Shown: positions 18,189 through 26,658 of the stretch, one piece after another | Numbering within the stretch: position 1 is the first letter of the stretch | Layout: each line of letters starts with the position of its first letter | Assembly: GCA_946480815.1 (NCBI GenBank) | Contig: CAMLLB010000027.1 | Location: forward strand, 1 to 50,540 | Origin: an uncultured Flavobacteriales bacterium | Lineage (GTDB): Bacteria > Bacteroidota > Bacteroidia > Flavobacteriales > Crocinitomicaceae | DNA length: 50,540 nucleotides | Reading direction: 5' to 3' | Notes under the pieces: generated by a model | Told to the model about the DNA's origin: nothing | Seen by the model: only the letters and a program-made list of their open reading frames with translations | Database searches by the model: none | Made by a program: the position numbers and the translations under genes

Positions 18189-18653
18189 ATGGTAACTCAA
18201 GAATGGCCTTTAGGGCGTTTTTTCAGCTTTCTGACAAAGCAATACATTGGAAAACTGGCTCTTCAAATGGAGCACACCCCGGTTGAGCGTTATTACTTCC
18301 CACTGTATCTGATCGGAAAAAACAATGGCATCATTACTCAGCAGGAATTGGCTGATCAGCTCTTAACGGACAAAGTTTCTATGGTAAGAGTTCTGGATGC
18401 GTTGCAAAAAGATGGTTTCATTGAACGAAAAACCAACCCTGAAGACCGGAGACAGCGTCGATTGTATATCACTCCAAAGGCTGAACCCTGGATTCTTGAG
18501 ATCGAAAAAGGAATTCGGGAGACAAATGAGTACTTTTTTAATTTGCTTGACCCAAGTTTACATGCTAACTTTCGATTAATTCTGACGGAGCTGATTACAA
18601 AAACGCAAGACATATCTGCAAACCAATTCGAATTTTTCTATCCAAAAAAATAA
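18189..18653 (+). CDS. MarR-family transcriptional regulator
   Basis: A 154-aa cytosolic winged-helix dimer. The DNA-binding region covers about residues 35-110: an N-terminal dimer helix, a recognition helix in QELADQLLTDKVSMVRVLDALQKDGFIER, and a wing with the family-typical NPEDRRQRRLYIT. Members sense small phenolic or drug-like ligands and derepress efflux genes. The ATG at 18189 is the first start after the operator palindrome. It heads a four-gene operon with the RND exporter; the MFP start is only 33 bp downstream. Autoregulation through the 18157-18179 dyad is likely. Confidence 0.93.
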   Translation: MVTQEWPLGRFFSFLTKQYIGKLALQMEHTPVERYYFPLYLIGKNNGIITQQELADQLLTDKVSMVRVLDALQKDGFIERKTNPEDRRQRRLYITPKAEPWILEIEKGIRETNEYFFNLLDPSLHANFRLILTELITKTQDISANQFEFFYPKK

Positions 18654-18686
18654 ACATATCATACTTTTTCATCAAACAATACATCC

Positions 18687-19718
18687 ATGAGATTAAAGAT
18701 CACACCCTTATTAGCATTGACACTTCTCTTAAATGCCTGCGGAGAAGATAAAGAAGATTTAAAAGCTCAAAAAGCACCCATTGTTACAGTTGACGTCGTA
18801 CAGATTAAAGCAGGCGAAGTTATTCGTTCCATAGCAATTCCGGGTTCTGTGATCCCGAATGAGCAAGTCGATATTTATTCGGAAGTTCCGGGAAGAATTC
18901 AGCATATTTCCTTTAAAGAAGGACAAACAATCTCAAAAGGAACGGTACTTGTCCAGGTTGATTCGGATATCCTGAAAGCACAAAAAGCACAATTAATGGT
19001 AGAACAGGACCTGGCAGAAAAAGATGAAGCCAGAAAAAGAAGCCTGTACCAGGCAAAAGGAATCAGCTTGCAGGATTACGAAGTTTCCCAATCGGCACTA
19101 GCAGATGCAAAAGCCAAACTGGACCTGTTAAATGTTCAGATCTCAAAAGCCACGATCCGTGCACCCTTTTCTGGGAAAATCGGGTTAAGGCACGTCAGTG
19201 AAGGAGCATTTATTTCTTCCAGTACTTTAATCACATCTATTGTCCAGGAAAACCCGGTGAAGATCGAATTCTCTGTTCCTGAAAAATATGCACGCAATGT
19301 GCGGATCGGCCAAACAATTGAATTCAAAACGGACGGTGATTCCAAATCATATTCCGGAAAAGTATATGCTTTCGAACCGCGCATAGACGAAGGAACACGT
19401 ATGATGACTGTTCGTGCCTCTCTCCCGAATCCGGGCGGATTAATTGCAGGTTCATTTGTTTCGATCAACTACGATATGGGTAAGGAGGAAAACGCTTTTA
19501 TGGTTCCTTCGGAAAGCATTGTACCGATCCTGAAAGGACAAAAAATATTTGTAGTCCGGAATGGATTAGTGGAAGAAATACCTGTTGAGATCGGGATCCG
19601 TACGCCGGATAAAGTTCAGGTAATCGGAAATTTGAAAGAAGGAGACCAGGTACTTATTTCAGGGCTTTTGGCGGTTCGCGCAGGAATGCCGGTGAAAACT
19701 AAAATCGTTAGCAAATGA
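18687..19718 (+). CDS. RND efflux periplasmic adaptor (membrane fusion lipoprotein)
   Basis: 343 aa. It has a lipoprotein signal ending LLNAC (Cys18), so it is anchored to the inner membrane. The biotinyl-lipoyl half-motifs (VPGRIQHISFKEGQTISKGTVLVQVD and ATIRAPFSGKIGLRHVSEGAFI) flank an alpha-hairpin of about 60 residues, and beta-barrel and membrane-proximal domains follow. It links the RND pump to the outer-membrane channel. The last 4 bases overlap the pump gene (ATGA), which indicates translational coupling. Part of the marR-mfp-rnd-tolC operon. Confidence 0.95.
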   Translation: MRLKITPLLALTLLLNACGEDKEDLKAQKAPIVTVDVVQIKAGEVIRSIAIPGSVIPNEQVDIYSEVPGRIQHISFKEGQTISKGTVLVQVDSDILKAQKAQLMVEQDLAEKDEARKRSLYQAKGISLQDYEVSQSALADAKAKLDLLNVQISKATIRAPFSGKIGLRHVSEGAFISSSTLITSIVQENPVKIEFSVPEKYARNVRIGQTIEFKTDGDSKSYSGKVYAFEPRIDEGTRMMTVRASLPNPGGLIAGSFVSINYDMGKEENAFMVPSESIVPILKGQKIFVVRNGLVEEIPVEIGIRTPDKVQVIGNLKEGDQVLISGLLAVRAGMPVKTKIVSK

Positions 19719-22700
19719 ATATCGCGTCCTTAAGTATCAACAGGCCGGTCCTTGCTTCCGTGCTCTCTATTATCGTGGTTCTTTTCGGGATAATCGGGTT
19801 TGTATTCCTTGGAGTCCGTGAATTCCCTTCTGTCGATCCACCTATTATCACTGTAACTACCAATTACATTGGAGCAAACCCCGATGTAATCGAATCACAA
19901 ATTACGGAGCCGCTTGAAGAGTCGATCAACGGGATTTCCGGTATCCGCACAGTTACTTCAACCAGTTCAGACGGGAGAAGTACCATCGTGGTAGAATTCG
20001 ATTTGAGTGTAGACCTGGACAATGCAGCAAACGACGTACGTGATAAAGTTTCTGCAGCCATTCGGAATCTTCCGCCGGATGCCGACCCGCCGATCGTCGT
20101 AAAATCGGATGCGAATGCTGAAACAATCTTCTCACTAACCGTTCAATCGGATAAAAAAACATTGCTTGAACTTACGGACCTGGGAAACAATGTGTTCAAA
20201 GAGCGTTTACAAACCATCAAAGGCGTCAGTGAGATCAGGATCTGGGGAGAAAAGAAATTCTCCATGAAATTCAATTTGGATCCTGAAAGAATGGCAGGTC
20301 AGGGATTAACGGCCCTGGAAGTAAAAAATGCATTACTGAACCAAAACGTGGAATTACCTTCCGGAAGGATTGAAGGAAATACTGTTGAATTGACGATCCG
20401 TACATTTGGCCGTTTAACAACGGAAGAAGAGTTCAACAACCTCATCGTAGCTAAAAAAGGAACTCAGATAGTTCGGTTGAAAGATGTAGGAAACGCAAGC
20501 CTGGCTCCTGAAAACGAACGAACCTTACTTCGTGGAAACCATGGAATTCCCATGATTGGAATTGCGATCAATCCCCAGCCCGGAGCGAATTACATTGAGA
20601 TCGTTGATGAGATTTACAAAAAAGTAAACCAGATCAAAAAAGAACTTCCGAAAGATGTTCACCTAGGTGTTGCTTTGGATTCCACTCAAAATATCCGCAA
20701 GTCCATTTCGGAAGTGGAAGAAACCATCCTCATTGCTTTCGGGTTGGTAGTCATCATTATTTTCCTGTTCCTTCGCGATTGGAGAACTACCCTGATACCG
20801 ATTATCGCTATTCCAATTTCATTGATCGGTACCTTCTTCATCATGTATATTTCGGATTTCTCGATCAATCTCCTGACTTTATTGGGAATTGTATTGGCTA
20901 CCGGACTCGTGGTCGACGATGCTATTGTGGTCATGGAAAACATTTACGCCCGTGTTGAACGCGGGGAAGATCCAAAGGAAGCAGCCCACAAAGGTTCGAA
21001 AGAAATTTTATTTGCGATTATTTCTACTACCATCACTTTAACGACCGTATTTCTGCCGGTGATTTTCTTAAAAGGATTGACCGGTCGTTTATTCCGTGAA
21101 TTCGGGATTGTAGTTGCCGGATCTGTGATTATTTCAGCTTTCATTTCGTTGACTCTAACTCCGATGATGAGTTCTCGCTTATTGAAAAAGAACGAGCGTC
21201 ATTCACGTTTCTATAAAATGACAGAAGTGTGGTTGAATAAGCTGATGTCGGGATACCGGAATGGCCTTACAAAATTTATGAAACGCGCATGGATTGCCTG
21301 GATAATTATGATTGTTTGTATCGGGTTAATCGTCTGGAATGGTTTAAGTCTGCAATCTGAATTAGCTCCAATGGAGGATAAAAGCCGTTTCCAGATCATG
21401 TCGAACGCACCGGAAGGGACTTCTTTCGAACGCATGGACCAGCATCAGCAACAAATCATTAGCCTCGTTGACACTTTACCGGAAAAAGCAAACCTGCTTG
21501 CTGTAACTTCCCCAAGTTTTAACGCAAGCGGAGTGAATACCGGGTTTGTCCGATTAAATTTACTTCCGGTAAAAGAACGGAAACGTTCGCAAGAAGAAAT
21601 TGTTGATGCGATCAATCAACGTTTGGGCGAATTCAACTTTGCCCGTTCCTTCATTATCCAGGAACAAACAATCGGTGGAGGCCGGTCCGGAGGATTACCC
21701 GTACAGTATGTACTTCAGGCCCCTACTTTCGAAGCCATGAAAGAAATTCTTCCGAAATTCATGGAACAGGCCATGAGCGATCCTACATTCAAAATTGTCG
21801 ATGTGAACCTGAAATTCAATAAGCCGGAATTGCAAATAGACATTGATCGTGACAAAGCTGAAAGTGTAGGTGTGAATGTAAACGACATTGCTTCTACCCT
21901 TCAGTTATACTTTTCGGGTCAGCGTTACGGCTATTTCATAATGAACGGAAAACAGTACCAGGTAATCGGTCAGGCCATGAAAGAAAAACGGGATGATCCT
22001 TCGGATCTGAGCGCAATTCAGGTCAGAAGTGGATCGGGAGAATTAATCCCGTTGGACAACCTCGTGAAAATCCGAACTGAATCGAGTCCCCCACAACTCT
22101 TCCGTTATAACCGTTATGTTGCTGCTACCGTTTCTGCGCAGCCAAATGATGGTTTTACAGTTGGCGATGGAATTGATGCCATGGATAGAATTGCAGAAAA
22201 AGTCCTCCCGGAAAGTTTCTCGCACAGTTTAGCGGGAACATCCAAAGAATTTGCTGAAAGCGGAAGCAGTATCCTTTTTGCTTTCCTGCTTGCGCTGGTA
22301 TTGGTTTACCTGATTCTTGCAGCGCAATTTGAAAGCTACCTGGATCCCTTGATTATCATGTTAACCGTTCCGCTCGCGCTTGCAGGTGCTTTGTTTACTC
22401 TTTGGATTACGGACCAAACCCTGAATATTTTCTCAAAGATCGGGATCATTGTCCTGATCGGTTTGGTAACCAAAAACGGAATCCTGATCGTAGAATTTGC
22501 CAATCAGCGCAGGGAAGATGGTCTGAGTATCAAAGAAGCAATCATCGATGCCTGTGTACAACGTTTCAGACCAATTTTAATGACGACCCTGGCAACGATC
22601 CTGGGAGCACTGCCAATCGCATTGGCTTTGGGTGATGCTGCTACCAGCCGTATTTCTATGGGAATTTCCATCGTCGGAGGGTTAGCCTTTTCATTAATAC

Positions 22701-22768
22701 TCACACTATTCGTTATTCCGGGATTATACATCTATCTGACATCCAAAAAACCGAAAGTAAAGCCATGA
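19715..22768 (+). CDS. RND efflux pump, HAE1-like inner-membrane subunit
   Basis: 1017 aa, the normal AcrB/MexB-family length. It has 12 predicted membrane helices in two 6-helix halves, each with a large periplasmic loop. Conserved features are the N-terminal SINRPVLASVLSIIVVLFG helix; G-L-V-V-D-D-A-I-V-V-M-E-N in helix 4, with the proton-relay Asp pair; and GLVTKNGILIVEFANQ in helix 10, with the relay Lys. It is a proton-driven exporter of hydrophobic or amphipathic compounds, not a metal pump, because the metal-site motifs are absent. It overlaps its neighbours by 4 bp on both sides. Substrate unknown; the MarR gene suggests induction by a toxic small molecule. Confidence 0.96.
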   Translation: MNIASLSINRPVLASVLSIIVVLFGIIGFVFLGVREFPSVDPPIITVTTNYIGANPDVIESQITEPLEESINGISGIRTVTSTSSDGRSTIVVEFDLSVDLDNAANDVRDKVSAAIRNLPPDADPPIVVKSDANAETIFSLTVQSDKKTLLELTDLGNNVFKERLQTIKGVSEIRIWGEKKFSMKFNLDPERMAGQGLTALEVKNALLNQNVELPSGRIEGNTVELTIRTFGRLTTEEEFNNLIVAKKGTQIVRLKDVGNASLAPENERTLLRGNHGIPMIGIAINPQPGANYIEIVDEIYKKVNQIKKELPKDVHLGVALDSTQNIRKSISEVEETILIAFGLVVIIIFLFLRDWRTTLIPIIAIPISLIGTFFIMYISDFSINLLTLLGIVLATGLVVDDAIVVMENIYARVERGEDPKEAAHKGSKEILFAIISTTITLTTVFLPVIFLKGLTGRLFREFGIVVAGSVIISAFISLTLTPMMSSRLLKKNERHSRFYKMTEVWLNKLMSGYRNGLTKFMKRAWIAWIIMIVCIGLIVWNGLSLQSELAPMEDKSRFQIMSNAPEGTSFERMDQHQQQIISLVDTLPEKANLLAVTSPSFNASGVNTGFVRLNLLPVKERKRSQEEIVDAINQRLGEFNFARSFIIQEQTIGGGRSGGLPVQYVLQAPTFEAMKEILPKFMEQAMSDPTFKIVDVNLKFNKPELQIDIDRDKAESVGVNVNDIASTLQLYFSGQRYGYFIMNGKQYQVIGQAMKEKRDDPSDLSAIQVRSGSGELIPLDNLVKIRTESSPPQLFRYNRYVAATVSAQPNDGFTVGDGIDAMDRIAEKVLPESFSHSLAGTSKEFAESGSSILFAFLLALVLVYLILAAQFESYLDPLIIMLTVPLALAGALFTLWITDQTLNIFSKIGIIVLIGLVTKNGILIVEFANQRREDGLSIKEAIIDACVQRFRPILMTTLATILGALPIALALGDAATSRISMGISIVGGLAFSLILTLFVIPGLYIYLTSKKPKVKP

Positions 22769-24072
22769 AAAATCTACTAATTCTCTTCATACTATTTTCA
22801 ACCGGAACGGCTTTTTCACAGCAGGTACTTAGCTTTGAAGAAGTAATCAAACGTACTTTAGAAAAGAACTTCGATGTGCTGATCCAACGGAATAATGTCC
22901 AAATTGCCGATAATTCCAATAATATCGGTGCTGCAGGATATTTGCCTACGATCGGTATAAATGCAGATCAAAACTGGACAACAACCAATACACGCCAGGA
23001 GTTTTATTCCGGACAGGTCAATGAAAAGAACGGAGCAAACAACAATTCATTGGTTGCCTCTGCCCGCTTGAACTGGACTTTCTTTGACGGTTTCGCCATG
23101 TTTGCACGAGATAAACGGCTTCAGCTCCAGGAAGATCTTGCAACCGTGAACTTAACGGCGCAAATGGAAATGTCGATCTACCAGGCTTCTGTGTTGTATT
23201 ACAGTCTGCAATATTACAAACGCATGCAGACTGTTTATGAAGAAGCGATTTTACTATCCAAAGAACGTTTCGATCTGATCTCACTTCGGTCCAAAAATGG
23301 AGCTGCAAGTGATCTGGAATTGCTGCAGGCAAAATTGGATTTGAATACTGACAGTTCAAACTACCTGAACCACTTGAACCTGATCAGCAAAATGAAAGTG
23401 GATTTGGCAATGGTGATGGGAGAAGCAGGAAATCTGCAGTTTGATGTTGACGATACGATTCCGACGCTTCCAACCCTTAACAAGGAAGTTGTTTTGGAAA
23501 ATGCACTGGCACAAAACACCAGTTTGTTGGTCCAAAAAAGCCAAATCGCACTTATTGATCAGCAGCGGAAAGAGCTGCAAAGCCGTTATTACCCGCAATT
23601 GTCATTTTATGCCCAATATGCTGCAACAGTTTCCAAAAGTGAAGTTGGTTTACTATCCTCTAACCGGAGTTTAGGTCCTGGGATCGGGCTTACCTTAAGC
23701 TGGACAATACTTGACGGTTTATCGAATGTAACTGCTGTAAAGAACAACAAACTTCAAAAGGAAAATGCCGGACTTGCGGTAGAAAAACAGGAACAAACGA
23801 TCCGGACAGAAGTTGACAAGGCGTGGCAGGATTACACTTTTTCAGAACGAATGTATCGACTTGAAAACAGTTCCATTGTCAATACAACAGAAATGTTCGG
23901 AATTGCTCAGAAATCATTTGAAAACGGCTCACTGACACAATTCGAATTACGTGAGATCCAGTTTTCGATTATCCAGGCGAAAAACAGGCAATTGACCTCT
24001 GAATTCAATTTAAGAACGGCGGTATTGAACCTGTCTTTGTTTACGGGTGATTATAAGAATTTGATCCCGTAA
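22765..24072 (+). CDS. outer-membrane efflux channel (TolC family)
   Basis: A 435-aa exported protein with signal peptide at residues 1-19 (ends TAFSQ). It contains two OEP repeats of long alpha-helical hairpins, for example VLSFEEVIKRTLEKNFDVLIQRNN at the start and FDLISLRSKNGAASDLELLQAKLDL in the first repeat, matched by MFGIAQKSFENGSLTQFELREIQ in the second. It forms the trimeric outer-membrane exit duct of the RND pump. Last gene of the operon, overlapping the pump gene by 4 bp and followed at once by a strong terminator. Confidence 0.95.
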   Translation: MKNLLILFILFSTGTAFSQQVLSFEEVIKRTLEKNFDVLIQRNNVQIADNSNNIGAAGYLPTIGINADQNWTTTNTRQEFYSGQVNEKNGANNNSLVASARLNWTFFDGFAMFARDKRLQLQEDLATVNLTAQMEMSIYQASVLYYSLQYYKRMQTVYEEAILLSKERFDLISLRSKNGAASDLELLQAKLDLNTDSSNYLNHLNLISKMKVDLAMVMGEAGNLQFDVDDTIPTLPTLNKEVVLENALAQNTSLLVQKSQIALIDQQRKELQSRYYPQLSFYAQYAATVSKSEVGLLSSNRSLGPGIGLTLSWTILDGLSNVTAVKNNKLQKENAGLAVEKQEQTIRTEVDKAWQDYTFSERMYRLENSSIVNTTEMFGIAQKSFENGSLTQFELREIQFSIIQAKNRQLTSEFNLRTAVLNLSLFTGDYKNLIP

Positions 24073-24115
24073 AAACATGTAGGGGTGCGATTAATTGCAC
24101 CCCTACATGTTTTTA
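24071..24115. terminator. bidirectional terminator with 19-base perfect arms
   Basis: AAAAACATGTAGGGGTGC and GCACCCCTACATGTTTTT are perfect arms around GATTAATT. The element begins inside the stop codon of the TolC-like gene and ends at the base before the stop codon of the LytTR regulator, so it serves both convergent genes. It could also be a dispersed palindromic repeat reused as a terminator. Confidence 0.95.
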
Positions 24116-24868
24116 TTATAAAAAATGCGTCTGCAGATCGCGGATCACATCTTCTTTTTTTTGACGGGAGATTGGAATTTTCAACCCGTTTTTCATTTTA
24201 ATATACCCTCCTTCTTCTTTGAGATATTCCTCCACGAATTTCATATTGATGATGAATGATTTGTGCGGACGAATGAAATTTACATTTGCCCTCAATTTAT
24301 CATCGAAGAATTTCAGCGGTTTGGAAACCAGGATTTCCTTTCCGTCATCGAGGAACACTTTGCAATAGGAACTATCCGCTTCAAATGATACAATGCAGTC
24401 CAAACGGACAAAACACATTCCGTCTGCTGTCGGGATAGAAATTTTACGTTCACCGTTCCCGTATGAGATCAGGATCTGGTCGGCACTCATCGAGCGTCTT
24501 TCGCGTACCTTATCCAATGCCTGATTTACTGCTTCAACAAACAATTCCGAATCAATCGGTTTCATTAAATAATCAAGGGCCTGGTATCTGAATGCCTTTA
24601 CAGCATATTGATCAAAAGCAGTTGTAAAAATGATTTGAGCAGCAAAAGGATCACTTTCGTCCAACACGTCGAATCCGGTCCCATCACCCAAATTGATATC
24701 AATGAAGATCAAATCCGCCTCAGTTTCATTGACCAGTTGTACGGCAGATTTGAATGAATCCGCTTCTCCCAAAACCTGGAAATTCGGAAAATAACGTTCC
24801 AGGTATTTAGATATAACTCGTCTGGCATCAACTTCATCGTCAATAATCAGTACCCTTTTAGTTTTCAT
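24116..24868 (-). CDS. LytTR-type response regulator
   Basis: A 250-aa cytosolic protein. The receiver domain covers residues 1-125, with the acidic pocket Asp10-Asp11, phosphoacceptor Asp57 (DLIFIDINLGDG), a Thr/Ala switch in FTTAFDQYA and Lys in YLMKPI. The LytTR DNA-binding domain covers about 145-250 (IVSFEADSSYCKVFLDDGKEILVSKPLKFF; FIRPHKSFIIN). LytTR regulators pair with LytS/YehU-type kinases; the only kinase of that type in the window is at 15182-18124. The ATG at 24868 is followed directly by the canonical KRVLIIDDE strand. Monocistronic here. Confidence 0.95.
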   Translation of the reverse strand: MKTKRVLIIDDEVDARRVISKYLERYFPNFQVLGEADSFKSAVQLVNETEADLIFIDINLGDGTGFDVLDESDPFAAQIIFTTAFDQYAVKAFRYQALDYLMKPIDSELFVEAVNQALDKVRERRSMSADQILISYGNGERKISIPTADGMCFVRLDCIVSFEADSSYCKVFLDDGKEILVSKPLKFFDDKLRANVNFIRPHKSFIINMKFVEEYLKEEGGYIKMKNGLKIPISRQKKEDVIRDLQTHFL

Positions 24869-25001
24869 AGTTGTCGAAATAAATAGTTGTCTCCTTCAGT
24901 AAGAATGTAATTAATAGTGTAGTATATATTTGAACTGATCGTTTTGACCCGAAACTTGTTTTATTGGATAGTAAGATAATAGAAATGATGATTTTTTTTC
25001 G

Positions 25002-25067
25002 CTATCCGCGGATAGAAATCTTACGCAATGAATTAAAAATTTAATCCCGAAAAAGCTTATCATAAGC
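25002..25067. promoter_or_regulatory. two palindromes in the divergent 24869-25194 region
   Basis: The 326-bp gene-free stretch between the LytTR regulator and the 25195 gene is AT-rich and contains a perfect 14-bp palindrome, CTATCCGCGGATAG (25002-25015), and GCTTAT-c-ATAAGC (25055-25067). Both have the size of transcription-factor operators and lie between two divergent promoters. The binding protein is unknown. Nothing coding was found. Confidence 0.5.
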
Positions 25068-25148
25068 AGAAGTCTTTCAGTTTAGAATTCTAAAATTAAG
25101 AAACGTTACAAAATGGAGTTTATTTTAAAATGCTAATATTTCTCAATC

Positions 25149-25177
25149 TTTGTATTTCATTAAAAAAAGTAACTTTA
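25149..25177 (+). promoter_or_regulatory. candidate promoter of the 25195 phosphatase-like gene
   Basis: TTTG (25149-25152) and TAACTTTA (25170-25177) match the Bacteroidota -33 (TTG) and -7 (TAnnTTTG, 7/8) elements with a 17-base gap. The predicted start site is about 10-14 bases before the ATG. Confidence 0.4.
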
Positions 25178-25194
25178 TGGCTTCAAAATGAAAC

Positions 25195-26151
25195 ATGGCT
25201 AAATTGTTGCTTTCAGTGGTAATTGCAGTTGGAGTGTTACTTACCTCCTCCTTTGATTTCAGCAAGCTACCTGAGGATAAAACCCCAAAATACAACACGG
25301 AATACGTCATCGTGCTTATTATCGATGGTCCGCGGTATACCGAAACTTTCGGAGACACCACTTATCAATACATCCCGCATTTGGGAAATGAATTAAAAAA
25401 GGAAGGGGTATTATTAAGCAATTTCCGAAATAATGGCCCTACGTACACTATTTCCGGACATTCGGCGATTATTACCGGAAGGTATCAACGTCTTTCCAAC
25501 GCAGGAAAACAACTACCGAAATATCCCTCGATGTTCCAGTATTACCTGAAAGAGAAAGGTGTTCCGAAATCCGATGCATGGGTTATTTCGAGCAAAGGAA
25601 AACTGGAAGTTCTTGGCAATACGAAATACAAGAAATGGTGCAATGTATACAAACCATCAACTTACTGCGGACTTCATGGAAATGGTGCGGATTACACTTC
25701 TGACCAGGAAACTTTTGATAAAGTAACAGAAGTTCTTGCCGGAAGCCATCCTCCTCATTTGATGCTGATCAACCTTCTTGCCGCAGATGCTTACGCACAT
25801 TCCAAACAATGGGATATGTACCTGAAGTCTATTCAGAAATGCGACGATTATGCTTTCCAATTGTGGAATATGATCCAATCCAATGAAAAAATGAAGGACA
25901 AAACCGCACTCATTATTACCAATGATCATGGTCGTCATTTGGATGGACGCAAAGACGGGTATATCAGCCATGGTGATAATTGTGAAGGATGCAGACACAT
26001 CAGCTTACTTGCAATCGGCCCTGATTTCAAAAAGAATGTAGAATCCGGAAACAGTGCAGAGCAATTGGACATCAGCAAAACCATCTCAGAAATACTAAAT
26101 TTCCAAATGCCAACCGGAAAAGGGCGGGTTTTAACAGAACTCTTTAAATAA
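25195..26151 (+). CDS. alkaline-phosphatase-superfamily (sulfatase/phosphodiesterase-like) exported protein
   Basis: A 318-aa protein with an N-terminal signal or anchor (residues 1-20). Metal ligand Asp44 lies in LIIDGPRYTETFG; the predicted nucleophile is Thr85 in GPTYTISGHSAIITG; further ligands lie in LAADAYAHS and TNDHGRH. Where PafA has Lys-Asp-Arg, this protein has Ser-Lys-Gly-Lys, so it keeps the first basic residue but not the Arg; the substrate may differ. Several Cys in the second half (KWCNVYKPSTYCGLHG; CEGC) are compatible with disulfides. It is shorter than PafA (544 aa), lacking the large inserts. Monocistronic. It probably hydrolyses a phosphate or sulfate ester; the exact reaction is unknown. 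Confidence 0.8.
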   Translation: MAKLLLSVVIAVGVLLTSSFDFSKLPEDKTPKYNTEYVIVLIIDGPRYTETFGDTTYQYIPHLGNELKKEGVLLSNFRNNGPTYTISGHSAIITGRYQRLSNAGKQLPKYPSMFQYYLKEKGVPKSDAWVISSKGKLEVLGNTKYKKWCNVYKPSTYCGLHGNGADYTSDQETFDKVTEVLAGSHPPHLMLINLLAADAYAHSKQWDMYLKSIQKCDDYAFQLWNMIQSNEKMKDKTALIITNDHGRHLDGRKDGYISHGDNCEGCRHISLLAIGPDFKKNVESGNSAEQLDISKTISEILNFQMPTGKGRVLTELFK

Positions 26152-26170
26152 TTCCGAATTCATTTTTACG

Positions 26171-26271
26171 GTCATTTCGAGTATCCCGACATTTCCGTTG
26201 GGATGTATCGAGAAATACCGGAAGCTCATTTCGTGTCCATCTCGATACGCTTCGCACTCGATATGACACGA
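26171..26271. repeat. palindromic intergenic repeat, family R3 (copy 2)
   Basis: TTTCGAGTATCCC ... GGGATGTATCGAGAAA as in the copy at 3911-4012, followed by TCGTGTC ... GACACGA arms around CATCTCGATACGCTTCGC. It fills the convergent gap between the 25195 gene and the ychJ-like gene. Confidence 0.8.
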
Positions 26272-26274
26272 GAA

Positions 26275-26658
26275 TTATTTCCCATCCATAAAATACCAAC
26301 GCTCTCCGATTTTCTCAAAACGGGAATCTTCGGTGTGGCGAGTAAGTTGTCCCGACTCGTCTAAATAAGTTGCCACGAACCTAACGCGTTTTTCGGAAGA
26401 TGAAAGGATTTCCAGGCTGATCCACGTGCTGTTGGCAGCCCACTCCAGGATCGATTTTGGATTGTAGTATTTTCGATATCTCGGTGAAGTTGTTTCCAGG
26501 ATGTACGGAACATTTTTCGTTACATATGCAGAATAACGGGAGCGCATCAATTCTTCGGCAGTTGCAGGAAACCGGTTTCCCAACAGAAAAGGTTCACAAC
26601 ATTCCCCAAACGATCTTTGACTACCGCAATAGCATAACTCTCCGGATCCTGAACTCAT
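26275..26658 (-). CDS. YchJ-family SEC-C motif protein (UPF0225-like)
   Basis: A 127-aa cytosolic protein. The N-terminal zinc-binding SEC-C motif is C-Y-C-G-S-x3-F-x2-C-C (Cys9, Cys11, Cys20, Cys21), followed by the YchJ core (AEELMRSRYSAYVTKNVPYILETTSP ... WISLEILSS ... FVATYLDESGQLTRHTEDSRFEKIGERWYFMDG). The core has an NTF2-like fold. E. coli YchJ has a second SEC-C motif at its C-terminus; this protein ends before it. Function is unknown in all members. It overlaps the upstream serine hydrolase gene by 4 bp (ATGA), so the two are translationally coupled. Confidence 0.92.
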   Translation of the reverse strand: MSSGSGELCYCGSQRSFGECCEPFLLGNRFPATAEELMRSRYSAYVTKNVPYILETTSPRYRKYYNPKSILEWAANSTWISLEILSSSEKRVRFVATYLDESGQLTRHTEDSRFEKIGERWYFMDGK

